Assembly (NCBI GenBank): GCA_012517325.1
Contig: JAAYVF010000061.1
Coordinates: forward strand, 1 to 63,661
Direction: 5' to 3'
From: Myxococcales bacterium
GTDB lineage: Bacteria; Lernaellota; Lernaellaia; Lernaellales; Lernaellaceae
DNA: 63,661 bases
The notes under the pieces were generated by a model that ran no database searches, was not told where the DNA came from, and saw nothing but the letters and a program-made list of their open reading frames with translations. The translations under genes and the position numbers were made by a program. This document shows positions 43,578-52,629 of this stretch, in pieces (position 1 is the first letter of the stretch; the number at the start of each line of letters is the position of its first letter).

Positions 43578-44689
43578 CGCCCCTGGTAAGCGGCGTAAAC
43601 CGTTTCCACATGTTCCTTGATGCGTTGCCGGAAAACCGCCCGGTCGAAACCGAGCGCGTGCCGGCGCGTGGCCTCGGGATCGAAACGATCGCTGTTTTTT
43701 TCGTAAAGCTGAATCGCCGCCGCCAGAGCATCGACCGTCTGTTCGGCGAAGAACACGCCGGTCGGTTGCAGCGCCTCCAGCCCGACGACCGTTTCCAGCG
43801 CCCCGCCCTTGGCGAAGGCGATCACCGGGCGCCCGGACGCCTGCGCTTCCAGCGGCGTGATGCCGAAATCCTCCTCGCCGGGAAAGAGAAACGCCCGGCA
43901 ACCGCGGAAGAGTTCGTCGATCGACCGATCGTCCTGCCAGCCGAGAAATTCGACGGTCGGCCCGCCCAACTTGCTCAAGCGATCGGCGTCCTGTCCTGAG
44001 CCGACCACCTTCAACTTCCGGCCCAGTTTCGCGCAGGCCAGCACGGCCAGGTCCAGCCGCTTATACGGCGCCAACGCCGAAAGGCAGAGGTAATAATCCG
44101 CGGGCTGGCCGATGGAAAAGCGAGCCGTGTCGACCGGCGGGTGAATGACCGTGGCCTCGCGCTGATAATATTTGCGAATGCGCCGGGCGACGTGCCGGCT
44201 GTTGGCGAGGAAGTCGTCCACCCGCGCGGCGGAGGTCACGTCCCACATTCGCAGGTAATTGGCAAAGAAGGAAATCAGGAGCCGCTTGAAACGACCGACG
44301 CGGTGCGGCCCGAAGTAATCGTCGAACAGATCCCAGACATAGCGCATCGGCGTGTGCAGGTAGCTGACGTGACAAGTCGCGGGTGGCGTGATCACACCCT
44401 TCGCTACGCAATGGCTGGTGGACAGCACGAGGTCGTAGCCGCGCAAGTCGAATTGCTCGATCGCCGTGGGCATCAGCGGCAGATAATTGCGGTACCAAGC
44501 GGCGGCGCGCGGCAGCTCTTGAATGAAACTGGTGATGATGCGCCGATTTTCGATGATCGGCGTCAGTTTTCCCGGCACGTGCAGCAAGGTGTAAAGATCG
44601 GCTTCGGGCCAGACCTCGCACATCGCTTCCAGAACTTTTTCGCCGCCGCGCATCCCGGTCAGCCAATCGTGGACCAGCGCGATTTTCAT
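43574..44689 (-). CDS. Glycosyltransferase family 4 (WbaZ-like)
   Basis: A 371-residue GT-B enzyme opening with LVHDWLTGMRGGEKVLEAM, then SYLHTPMRYVWDLFDDYFG, which is typical of WbaZ-type mannosyltransferases. SALAPYKRLDLAVLA begins the donor domain near 225, and FPGEEDFGITPLEAQASGRPV contains the E-x7-E nucleotide site near 290. ATG at 44689 overlaps the upstream gene's stop (ATGA). An open frame extending to 45970 antisense-free of this start lies inside the neighbouring gene and is rejected. Confidence 0.9.
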   Translation of the reverse strand: MKIALVHDWLTGMRGGEKVLEAMCEVWPEADLYTLLHVPGKLTPIIENRRIITSFIQELPRAAAWYRNYLPLMPTAIEQFDLRGYDLVLSTSHCVAKGVITPPATCHVSYLHTPMRYVWDLFDDYFGPHRVGRFKRLLISFFANYLRMWDVTSAARVDDFLANSRHVARRIRKYYQREATVIHPPVDTARFSIGQPADYYLCLSALAPYKRLDLAVLACAKLGRKLKVVGSGQDADRLSKLGGPTVEFLGWQDDRSIDELFRGCRAFLFPGEEDFGITPLEAQASGRPVIAFAKGGALETVVGLEALQPTGVFFAEQTVDALAAAIQLYEKNSDRFDPEATRRHALGFDRAVFRQRIKEHVETVYAAYQGR

Positions 44690-45915
44690 TGCCTCTCCAT
44701 TTCCGGATTGTCGGTGGTTGCGGATTCGTTCCGCGCCTCTTTTTCCTGCCAGGTCTGCGCGACCAAAGCGGCGATCTGCTCGGTCCGCGTCCGCCACGAG
44801 TGTAGTCGCGCCTCGGCCAGCCGTTCGGCGGCATGATCGTCCGCGTCGGCCAGCGCGGCGCGCACCCCGGCGACGAACGAATCGGCGTCCGTCGCCAGGC
44901 GGCAGAGTTGCGGCCGGTCGCGGTAGGTCGCAAACGCCGGCAGATCCGTGGCGACAATCGGCTTGGCCGCCGCCATGTACTCGTAAAATTTCATCGGAAA
45001 GCTGCGCCGGGTGCTTTCGTTGTCGTGTAACGGCAACAGGCAGATGTCGAGCGCCGCCAACAGCTCGGGCAGCCGTTCGTAGGGCATCCGCCCGAGCAAA
45101 TGCACGTTCGGCAAGGCCTGCAGCGCACTGACGTCGGTATGCGGGTCGCCCCAACCGACGGGGCCGATGAGCACGACACTCGCGGCGGGCATCGCCTTGG
45201 CCAGCGCGGCGATCCACTCCAGATTGGTTTTGTAACCGGAGATGTTGCCCTGATAACCGAGCAGCGGCCGCGGCAGCGCGGCCAATTCGAGCGGCAACGG
45301 CCGATCCGGGCGCGGTGCGAAATGCTCCGCGTCGGCGACGTTGCCGAAAAACGCCGCCTGCCGGGCGCGTGATTTGCGTTCCTCGTAAAGCAGCGGATTG
45401 GTGACGATCGTCAAATCCGCCAGCCGCAACAATTGGTCTTCCATTTCGCGCAAGCGCGCCGCCGGCACGCCGGGATTGGCGGCGTAATCGTCGACGCAGT
45501 GATAAATCACCAGCGATTCGTCGAGGCTGCCGATCAATTGCACCCCCAGCGGCAGAAAAGTCCACAGCAAAGGCTGTTTGAACCCCAGATCGGTCAGGTG
45601 TCGCCGTAGCGTGCGCTTGAGATTCCACTGATTGAAGCGCCGGATCGAGGCGTGATCGTGTAGCGGCAGGCTGACCGGCGAAAAAACCCACAGGTTCGGT
45701 TCCGCCTGCCGTAACCCGGAAAACCACTCGCCGACCCGCCTGGTGATTTTGTGCCAATCGCCGCGCGAGGCGCCCGGCGCGCGCAAGCCGAGGTTGTTGA
45801 CGTACAAAACGCGATTCTGTGCCGCCAGCCGGTGCATCAGGTGCTGCGAATTCACCCACATCGCATCCCAACTGGAACTGGCCAGGCAAACGATATCGGC
45901 GCCCGTCAAATTCAC
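44686..45915 (-). CDS. Glycosyltransferase, TuaH-like GT-B fold
   Basis: A 409-residue enzyme. DIVCLASSSWDAMWVNSQHL at the start, YHCVDDYAANPG near 145, GYQGNISGYKTNLEWI near 222 and MKFYEYMAAAKPIVATDLPAF near 310 match the TuaH-like group. It shares this pattern with the gene at 47144, so the two are paralogues. Two GTG codons compete; I chose 45915 because GGGAG lies seven bases upstream, whereas GTG at 45921 is only one base from it. A 59-base gap precedes it, the largest within this part of the locus. Confidence 0.86.
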   Translation of the reverse strand: MNLTGADIVCLASSSWDAMWVNSQHLMHRLAAQNRVLYVNNLGLRAPGASRGDWHKITRRVGEWFSGLRQAEPNLWVFSPVSLPLHDHASIRRFNQWNLKRTLRRHLTDLGFKQPLLWTFLPLGVQLIGSLDESLVIYHCVDDYAANPGVPAARLREMEDQLLRLADLTIVTNPLLYEERKSRARQAAFFGNVADAEHFAPRPDRPLPLELAALPRPLLGYQGNISGYKTNLEWIAALAKAMPAASVVLIGPVGWGDPHTDVSALQALPNVHLLGRMPYERLPELLAALDICLLPLHDNESTRRSFPMKFYEYMAAAKPIVATDLPAFATYRDRPQLCRLATDADSFVAGVRAALADADDHAAERLAEARLHSWRTRTEQIAALVAQTWQEKEARNESATTDNPEMERQ

Positions 45916-45974
45916 ACACACTCCCGGTAGACCATGATATTAAACGGCCGCCGGCCGGGCCGCAACGCAACCGC

Positions 45975-47147
45975 TCAGGACAAATCGATTCGGGACAATT
46001 CCTCGCTCAAGTGGCGGGCGAACTCGTCCCACGTTTGCCGCTCCGCATTCGCCTTGGCGGCGCGGCCCATTTCCGCCCGGCGCGCCGGATCGCCCAACAG
46101 GGTGATGACCTTCGCCGCGATGTCCCGCGGATCCTCCGGATCGCACAGCAGGCCGGTCACCCCGTCCTGAACGGCGTCGGCCACCCCGCCGCTGCGTCCG
46201 CCGACCGCCGGCACGCCGAAGCGGGCCGCCTCCAGGTAGACGATGCCAAAGGCCTCGACGTCCGGGCCGATTCGCCGGCTGGGCATGGCGAAGAGGTCCG
46301 CCCGGGCCAGCAGCGCGCTTACCTCGGCGTCGCTTCGCCGGCCCAGCAAGCGGACGCAATCCGCCAATCGCCAATCGGCGATCGCTTGCGTCAGCCGTTC
46401 CCGTTCCGGGCCGTCGCCGACGATCAGCCAGAGCACGTGCGGAATTTTTTCGCGGATGAGCGGCATCGCATGCGCCAGCAGGTCGTGACCCTTGCGACGC
46501 TCCAGCCGGCCCACCGTCAAAACGACGGCCCGACCGGCCAGCGGCAGCTCGTCGACAGCCGTCGCGGGCGCCGCCGAGAAATCCAGGTTTCCCGAGTCGG
46601 AACCCAGGCGATTGACGATGATTTTTTCTGGCGGCACGAAGCGGGCGACTTCATCCCGCATGAACCGGCTGTGCACGACGACCCTCACCGCTAGGCGCCA
46701 GACGAGGCGCAACGCTGCCCGTTGCAACCCGCCGCTCTCCAGCGCCCGCAGCGTTTCGGTGCCGTGGCACCACACCACGAAGGGGCAACCCGTCAGCAAC
46801 CGCGCCACGACCATCGGTAGCCCGTTGGGAAAGGCATAGCCGCAAAGCACCAGGTCGGTTTTCTGACGGCGAATGGCGTCGCCCAGGTGAATTCCGCCGA
46901 CGAAAAAGCGCAGCAAATACGAAATCGCGCCGAGAATCCGGCTCATAACAGGATTGGCGTGGCGCCACTCGAACCGCCGCATTCGGATGGTGGTATAGGG
47001 GCGTCCTTGATCGTATTCGCGAAAACCCGGACAGCGGCGGGCGATGACCAGCGCGTCTTTCCCGTAGTGGTCGGCAACCTTGCCCAGCAGGCGCTGCACG
47101 CCGCCGAACTCGGGAGGAAAGTCGCGCGTGAAGACGATGACCTTCAC
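45975..47147 (-). CDS. Glycosyltransferase family 4
   Basis: A 390-residue GT-B enzyme: FTRDFPPEFGGVQRLLGKVA begins the acceptor domain with the glycine-rich loop, VVWCHGTETL and VVHSRFMRDE follow, VGRLERRKGHDLLAHAM opens the donor domain, and EAFGIVYLEAARFGVPAVGG has the E-x7-E motif near 300. GTG at 47147 overlaps the stop of the previous gene (GTGA). Sugar specificity unknown. Confidence 0.9.
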   Translation of the reverse strand: MKVIVFTRDFPPEFGGVQRLLGKVADHYGKDALVIARRCPGFREYDQGRPYTTIRMRRFEWRHANPVMSRILGAISYLLRFFVGGIHLGDAIRRQKTDLVLCGYAFPNGLPMVVARLLTGCPFVVWCHGTETLRALESGGLQRAALRLVWRLAVRVVVHSRFMRDEVARFVPPEKIIVNRLGSDSGNLDFSAAPATAVDELPLAGRAVVLTVGRLERRKGHDLLAHAMPLIREKIPHVLWLIVGDGPERERLTQAIADWRLADCVRLLGRRSDAEVSALLARADLFAMPSRRIGPDVEAFGIVYLEAARFGVPAVGGRSGGVADAVQDGVTGLLCDPEDPRDIAAKVITLLGDPARRAEMGRAAKANAERQTWDEFARHLSEELSRIDLS

Positions 47148-48301
47148 TCGATGCCCTCTTGCTTTTCCTTGCGGATCGTTTCGAGGATGCCCAGCATCGT
47201 GCCGATCCGCTTCTCCCAACTGTTTTCGCGGGCGATCGCCAGGCGTCGGTCACGGTGCGGATCGCTTTGCAACCGGGATTCGACGGCGTCGACGAACTCC
47301 TCCGCCTCGCCGACCAGGTCGATCAGCGGCGCGAAATTTTGCAGTTCCGCCATCCGCGTGGCCACGACGGGCTTGCCGGTCGCCAGGTACTCGAAAAATT
47401 TCAGCGGCAGGACGCCGTGCGTGTAGCGGTCGATCTTGTACGGAATCATGCAGGCGTCGAAACCGGCCATCAGCGACGGCAGTTCCTCGATCTCCTTGCG
47501 CCCGAGGAAGCGGGCGTTGGGATAGGCCAGAAACCGCTGGACCTCCAGGCCGCGGTCCGGGCCGACGAGCACGAAGCTCCAGTCCGGCCGCAGCTTGAAA
47601 AGCGCCTCGAGGAGCGCGGTGTCGATCTTGTAATTCAGGGCACCGACGAAGCCGATCACCGGCCGCGGCAGATCGCGCAACAAGGGCGAAGGCACGGCGG
47701 TCGCGGCGCGGTTGAAGAGCGCGAAATCGGCGACGTTCGGCACGAAATAGGTGTGCGGGTTGTGCCGCTTCTTTTCGTCGAAGAGGCTGCGCGCCGTGGT
47801 AAATACGGCGTCCACGGACTGCAGCAGCTTGTGCTCCATGCGCTTGGTCGCCGTCACCCAGGCGCCCGGGAAGGCGCTGTATTCGTCGACGCAGTCGTAG
47901 CAGGAAAGCACGTGCGGCAGGAACTCCAGAAACGGCTGGCTGGTCGGCGGATAGCACCAGAGGATCGCCTGGGAAAAACCGCGATCCCACATCGTCTGCC
48001 GGATATCGCCCGCCAGCAGTCGGGCGTTGGTTTTATTGATCGACCACAATTTATTGCCGAACGGCAGGGCGGACGCCGGGCGATAGACCGTCACGCCGGA
48101 GGGGTCGCGCCAATGGGACGCCCGCGCTAGCGACCGCTTGCCGCTGCCCATGGCCACCAGCGGCTCGACGTACAGCACCGCGAAATCCTCGGCCAGTCGG
48201 ACGGCAATCTGCTGTTTGTTCGTCCACAGCGGCGCGTCCCAATCGGCGGTGGAAAGCATGACCACCTGACGAGGCAGATCGAACTGGGAAAATGCGCTCA
48301 C
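47144..48301 (-). CDS. Glycosyltransferase, TuaH-like GT-B fold (paralogue of 44686)
   Basis: A 385-residue enzyme. VVMLSTADWDAPLWTNKQQI, SCYDCVDEYSAFPG, GFVGALNYKIDTALLEAL and LKFFEYLATGKPVVATRMAEL line up with the gene at 44686, block for block. GTG at 48301 overlaps the stop of the SUMF1 gene (GTGA); an alternative ATG lies 15 codons in, just before the first motif. It probably adds one sugar of the repeat unit. Confidence 0.86.
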   Translation of the reverse strand: MSAFSQFDLPRQVVMLSTADWDAPLWTNKQQIAVRLAEDFAVLYVEPLVAMGSGKRSLARASHWRDPSGVTVYRPASALPFGNKLWSINKTNARLLAGDIRQTMWDRGFSQAILWCYPPTSQPFLEFLPHVLSCYDCVDEYSAFPGAWVTATKRMEHKLLQSVDAVFTTARSLFDEKKRHNPHTYFVPNVADFALFNRAATAVPSPLLRDLPRPVIGFVGALNYKIDTALLEALFKLRPDWSFVLVGPDRGLEVQRFLAYPNARFLGRKEIEELPSLMAGFDACMIPYKIDRYTHGVLPLKFFEYLATGKPVVATRMAELQNFAPLIDLVGEAEEFVDAVESRLQSDPHRDRRLAIARENSWEKRIGTMLGILETIRKEKQEGIE

Positions 48302-49209
48302 GGTTGCGACTCGCCGGCGCAACGGAAACCGACGGTGGGGTCGTAAAACGACTCGGGGATCGGATCGCGGTAGGTCACCCGCGCATACATCGCCGTCGCG
48401 GCGAAACTGCCGCCGCGCGTCACCCGCCGGTCGCCTGCCGAAGGACCCGACGGATCGACGTCGTTGTCGGGCCACAGCTCGGGATCATAATAATCCGCGG
48501 CGTAATAATCGGCGGTCCACTCGGCGACATTGCCGGTCATTTCCGTCGCGCCGTACGGCGAAGCCGCATTCCCGTAATAGCCGACGGCGACCGGCCGGCC
48601 GTAACAGGTCTCATACCATTCGGTGGAATCCGAGGACTTCAGCCGAGGAACGGAAATGTCGGCCAGCCCGCAGACCGGCTCCTGCCAGCCCCAGGAGTAG
48701 ATCCGCTCGTCCGCCGCGCCGCGCGCCGCCTTTTCCCATTCGGCCTCGGTCGGCAGGCGCCGGCCGCGCCACTGGCAGTAATCGGCGGCCATCCGCCACG
48801 TCACATTGACGACCGGGTAATCGTCGTACGCGTGGCTGGTGTAATACTCGTCGATTCCGGCGGCCCGATTGGTCTGCGGATCCGTGCAGACCTTCGCCCA
48901 GACGCAAGCCCGATACTGGGCGTTGGTCACCTCGCTCCGCTCGATCCAATAGGCGGAAAGCTCGACGGTGCGCTCCGGGTGCTCGTCGGAGAAAGGTTCG
49001 TCGATTTCGCCGCTGAGGAAATCGGGGTCGGGATCGTAATCCGAGCCCATCGTGAACGCGCCGGCCTCGACGTAAATCATTTCCGTCGGCGGCGCGGCGC
49101 GATAGAGATCGCTCTTGAATTCCGAGTCGCTCGGTTCGTCGCAGGCCGTCGCCCCCCAAAGACAGAGGCAAAGGCATAACGCAAAATAAAGCAGGCGCGT
49201 GGTTTGCAT
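48298..49209 (-). CDS. SUMF1/FGE-sulfatase-domain lipoprotein
   Basis: A 303-residue lipoprotein (ALCLCLCLWGATAC signal with lipobox) followed by a SUMF1 domain from about 40: VEAGAFTMGSD, EVTNAQYRACV, VVNVTWRMAADYCQWRGRRLPTEAEWEKAARG (in part), GNVAEWTADYY, TRGGSF and the terminal VGFRCAG. The two active-site cysteines of formylglycine-generating enzyme, which follow RGGSF in true FGE, are not present (here AATAMYARVTYRDP). So it is unlikely to make formylglycine; a ligand-binding or structural role is more likely. It starts the run of coupled genes to 45975. Confidence 0.86.
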   Translation of the reverse strand: MQTTRLLYFALCLCLCLWGATACDEPSDSEFKSDLYRAAPPTEMIYVEAGAFTMGSDYDPDPDFLSGEIDEPFSDEHPERTVELSAYWIERSEVTNAQYRACVWAKVCTDPQTNRAAGIDEYYTSHAYDDYPVVNVTWRMAADYCQWRGRRLPTEAEWEKAARGAADERIYSWGWQEPVCGLADISVPRLKSSDSTEWYETCYGRPVAVGYYGNAASPYGATEMTGNVAEWTADYYAADYYDPELWPDNDVDPSGPSAGDRRVTRGGSFAATAMYARVTYRDPIPESFYDPTVGFRCAGESQP

Positions 49210-49313
49210 TCGTTGTTTCCTGGTTTCCCGTCGTCAATCAGTGGAAAAGCGCGACCATCTTAGCGAAAAAGCGGCCGGCGTTGAAGAGCGAAGAAGGCGG
49301 GCCGAGCCGGCGC

Positions 49314-50897
49314 TCAAACCGCTTTCCGGGAAGGCGTTCTTTCCATCAACAGCGGCAACCAGACGGATTTCCCCGGCAGCGGCAGCGTGTCGATCAAATC
49401 GGTGTGTTCCTTGCGGAACGGCCGCAGCACCAGTAAAAACGCCACGAACGAAACGAAGCCGACGAGCAGCAGCGCCGGCACCCGCCAATACAACACGCCG
49501 GCGAATGACCGGCCGGCGAAAAAGATCACCCCGCCCATGCCCAGGCTCGCAATCAGGATTTTCAGCAGGAACCGCTTGGGATAACTCGGCTGGATCATCC
49601 GATGGGTGATCCGCCACTCATAAATCGTGCTGGCGGCCAGCGACAAACTGGTAGCGACGGCCGGGCCGACGGCATGCAGCCACGGGATCAACAGCAAATC
49701 AAGCACCAGATTCAACAGCCCGAAAACCAATCGCAGGCGGACGATGGTTTTTTCGCGGTCGAGACCGAGCAGGAAGTTCGCGGTGATGCCGCTCATCTTG
49801 GCGAACGAAAGTCCGTATAGGAGCACCAGCATCGGCGCGATCGCGCCGGCCGCCGTGCCGGCCGGATACAGCAGACGCAAAATGTCCGGGCCGACCAGCG
49901 TGCCGCCGACGCAGATCGGCAGGATGAACAGATACAGGTACTCCACCGAAACGGTGAAGATCCGCCGCAGTTTTTCGCGGTCGCCCTGCGCGGCCACCTC
50001 GCTGATCATCGCCAGCGAAAAACCCTCGGAAAAGGCCAGGGAGTAGAAAGAAACGGAATAGAAGACGAAATTGTAGGCGATGACGTACCACGTGATGGGC
50101 GACAGATCGTCCAGCAACACGCCCAACAGCATGACGTCCATGCCTTTTTGAAAAACGAACTGCAGAAAATTGTAAACGTAGGTGTAACCGGAGAAGGTCA
50201 GCAGGCGCCAGAGCGAGGTCGGGGGCGGTGCGGTCGCGGCCTGATTGCCCATCGCCGGGGCTTCGCTGCGTCGCCAGCGCCAAGCCCAAAACGCCGCGGT
50301 CGCCGCGTGCATGGCGATCAGGCACCACAGGACGCCACCGATACCGCCGCCGAGCCAGACGGTCAGCGAGGCCAGCGCCAGGTACGCCGCGGTCAGGGCC
50401 GCCTGGATCAGGTTGATGTACCGTTGCTCGTAGTGGGCGACGAGAACGCGGGCCAGTAGGTTGTCCAGCCCCATCGCCAGCAGCAACACCCCGACCAGCT
50501 TGATCAGATCGGCGCGCGCCGCGTCGTGCAGTAAGCGTTCGGCCAGAAACGGCGCCAGTTGCCAGAGCGCCAGAACGGCGATGCCCGAGGCCGCCAGGCG
50601 CAAGGCGATCATCTTCCCGATCAGTTTTCGTTCGCCGCTCGCGCCGTGAGTCATCACCGTCGCCGGCAAAAAGCGCAGGATGGCGTTTTCCAGCCCCAGG
50701 GCCGCGAGCAGGACCACGATGCCGTTGAGGTTGACGGCCTGCGAAAACGCGCCGTAACCCTGATCGCCGAGCAGGCGCACGAGCACGACCGATTCGAGAA
50801 AGCGCAAAATCATCAAGGTGAACTTGCCGATCAAGTTCCAGAACATGGCATCGGCCGCTCGCGCCCCCAGTCGACCCACGCGATCCCTTTCCGTCAT
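49314..50897 (-). CDS. Oligosaccharide flippase family protein (second copy)
   Basis: A 527-residue membrane protein with about 14 hydrophobic helices. MFWNLIGKFTLMILRFLESVVLVRLLGDQGYG (in part) is the MOP-superfamily polysaccharide-transport signature, and LEYLYLFILPICVGG plus LLLYGLSFAKMSGITANFLLG (in part) match later helices. It is longer than the flippase at 40826 and only distantly like it. ATG at 50897. About 100 bases without a gene separate it from the SUMF1 gene; nothing was recognised there. Confidence 0.87.
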   Translation of the reverse strand: MTERDRVGRLGARAADAMFWNLIGKFTLMILRFLESVVLVRLLGDQGYGAFSQAVNLNGIVVLLAALGLENAILRFLPATVMTHGASGERKLIGKMIALRLAASGIAVLALWQLAPFLAERLLHDAARADLIKLVGVLLLAMGLDNLLARVLVAHYEQRYINLIQAALTAAYLALASLTVWLGGGIGGVLWCLIAMHAATAAFWAWRWRRSEAPAMGNQAATAPPPTSLWRLLTFSGYTYVYNFLQFVFQKGMDVMLLGVLLDDLSPITWYVIAYNFVFYSVSFYSLAFSEGFSLAMISEVAAQGDREKLRRIFTVSVEYLYLFILPICVGGTLVGPDILRLLYPAGTAAGAIAPMLVLLYGLSFAKMSGITANFLLGLDREKTIVRLRLVFGLLNLVLDLLLIPWLHAVGPAVATSLSLAASTIYEWRITHRMIQPSYPKRFLLKILIASLGMGGVIFFAGRSFAGVLYWRVPALLLVGFVSFVAFLLVLRPFRKEHTDLIDTLPLPGKSVWLPLLMERTPSRKAV

Positions 50898-50913
50898 TGT
50901 TGCGGGAAAACGG

Positions 50914-52152
50914 TCACAAAGCTTCGCAACCCGCCGGCATGTTATCCAGTTCGAAGGCGTCGTGCAAAGCCCGCACCGCTTCGTTCAGATGGTTTTCGTC
51001 GATCACCACGCTGAGCTTGATCTCGCTGGTGGCCACCATTTGGATGGGAATGCCGCGCGCGGCGAGCGTGGCGAAAACCTTGGCCGGAACGTCGGCATGG
51101 GTACGCAGGCCGATGCCCACCACCGACACCTTGGCCACCGGCCCTTCCATTTCGACGCCCACCGCGCCCAATTCGTCGGCCGCGTGCTCCACCAGTTCCT
51201 TCGCCTGCATCGCCTCGGGCTTGGGCACCGTGAAGGTGAGATCGAAATAGCCGTCCACGCCGGCGTTTTGCAGAATCACGTCCAGGTGCAGCCCCGCCTC
51301 GCCCAGCGGCACGATCAGATCGCGGGTCGCCGAGGGCGTTTCGGGAACGCCCAGCACCCGGATGCGCATTTCGTTCTTCGCGTAGGTCACGCCGGTAATC
51401 GGGGTGGATTCCATGCACTGCTCCTCCGCCACCACCCACGTGCCCTCTTCGTCGCCGAAGGAGCTGCGCACGTGCAGCGGCACCTTGAATTTTTTGGCGA
51501 ACGCGACGCTCCGGATGTGCAGCACCTTGGCGCCGGACCCCGCCAGCTCGAGCATTTCGTCGTGGCTGATCCGGGCCAGTTTGCGCGCCTTGGCGTAGAG
51601 ATTGGGGTCGGTCGTGAACACGCCGGGAACGTCGGTGTAGATTTCGCAGACGTCGGCCTGCAAAGCCGCCGCGATGGCGACCGCCGTGGTGTCCGACCCG
51701 CCGCGTCCCAACGTGGTGACATTGCCGTCCGGGTCTTCGCCCTGAAAACCGGCGACGACCGCGATTTTGCGTTCGCCGAGCCGGTCCAGGATCGCCGTCG
51801 GATCGATCGAGGCGATGCGCGCGCGGCTGAAATTGGCGTCGGTGCGGATTTTCACCTGGTGGGCGAGAAACGAGCGCGCCTGATGGCCCAGCGATTCGAT
51901 CGCCATCGCCAGCAGGGCGATGCTCACCTGCTCGCCGGTCGCGACCAACTGGTCGAGTTCGCGCTCGTTGGGGCGATCGGAGATCCGGCGGGCCAGATCG
52001 AGCAGGCGATCGGTTTCACCGGCCATGGCCGACACGACCACCACGACCTCGTTGCCTTGCTCGTGGGTTCGCACGACCCGCGCGGCGACCGCGCGAATCC
52101 GCTCGATCGTGCCGACGCTGGTGCCGCCGAATTTTTGCACAATGAGCGCCAC
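50914..52152 (-). CDS. lysC: Aspartate kinase
   Basis: First step of the aspartate family pathway: phosphorylates aspartate. The 412 residues contain the catalytic KFGGTSVG at 7-14, [23 protein letters not shown] (in part), and two C-terminal ACT domains from about 265, with [19 protein letters not shown] in the second. Length and layout are those of the lysine/threonine-inhibited single-function enzyme. GTG start at 52152. It follows tsaE directly in the conserved housekeeping cluster. Confidence 0.96.
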   Translation of the reverse strand: MALIVQKFGGTSVGTIERIRAVAARVVRTHEQGNEVVVVVSAMAGETDRLLDLARRISDRPNERELDQLVATGEQVSIALLAMAIESLGHQARSFLAHQVKIRTDANFSRARIASIDPTAILDRLGERKIAVVAGFQGEDPDGNVTTLGRGGSDTTAVAIAAALQADVCEIYTDVPGVFTTDPNLYAKARKLARISHDEMLELAGSGAKVLHIRSVAFAKKFKVPLHVRSSFGDEEGTWVVAEEQCMESTPITGVTYAKNEMRIRVLGVPETPSATRDLIVPLGEAGLHLDVILQNAGVDGYFDLTFTVPKPEAMQAKELVEHAADELGAVGVEMEGPVAKVSVVGIGLRTHADVPAKVFATLAARGIPIQMVATSEIKLSVVIDENHLNEAVRALHDAFELDNMPAGCEAL

Positions 52153-52629
52153 CTAGACCGGCCCTCCCAAATCCTTCACCACCGTCCGCCAGCGGTCGAC
52201 GATCGAACGAAAAGCCAACTCTCGGACCTCGCCGGCAAACGAAAAGTGAATCCACAGCGTCTCGTCCGGCATCATTTTCGGCGCTCGCTCGGCCCATTCC
52301 ACCGCCGCGACGCCCTCGCCCCAGAGATATTCCTCCGCCCCGATGCGCGCCAGGTCATCCTCGTTGGCGAGCCGGTACAGATCGAAATGAAAAAGCGGCA
52401 ACCGTCCCTGGCGAAACGTCGCCAGCAAAGTGAATGTGGGGCTGGTTACCGGAACGTCTTCCGGAACTCCCAAACCGCGCGCCAAACCCTGGACGAACCG
52501 CGTTTTTCCAGCGCCCAGGTCGCCGACCAGCGCCAGCACATCGCCCGGCCGCAGCAAACCCGCCAGTCGCGCCGCCAGCGCGCGGGTTTCGTTTTCGCTA
52601 TGGGTTTCCAGCCTGCCCAGGTCCGTCAA
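52153..52629 (-). CDS. tsaE: tRNA threonylcarbamoyladenosine biosynthesis ATPase TsaE
   Basis: ATPase of the t6A tRNA modification complex. The 158 residues carry the P-loop GDLGAGKTRFVQGLARGLG at about 35-53, SPTFTLLATF, FHFDLYRL, and EWAERAP near the Walker B side, all standard. TTG start at 52629 overlaps the nnr stop (TTGA). Its partners TsaB and TsaD are not in this window; rimI, which often neighbours tsaB, is at 29998. Confidence 0.94.
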   Translation of the reverse strand: MTDLGRLETHSENETRALAARLAGLLRPGDVLALVGDLGAGKTRFVQGLARGLGVPEDVPVTSPTFTLLATFRQGRLPLFHFDLYRLANEDDLARIGAEEYLWGEGVAAVEWAERAPKMMPDETLWIHFSFAGEVRELAFRSIVDRWRTVVKDLGGPV

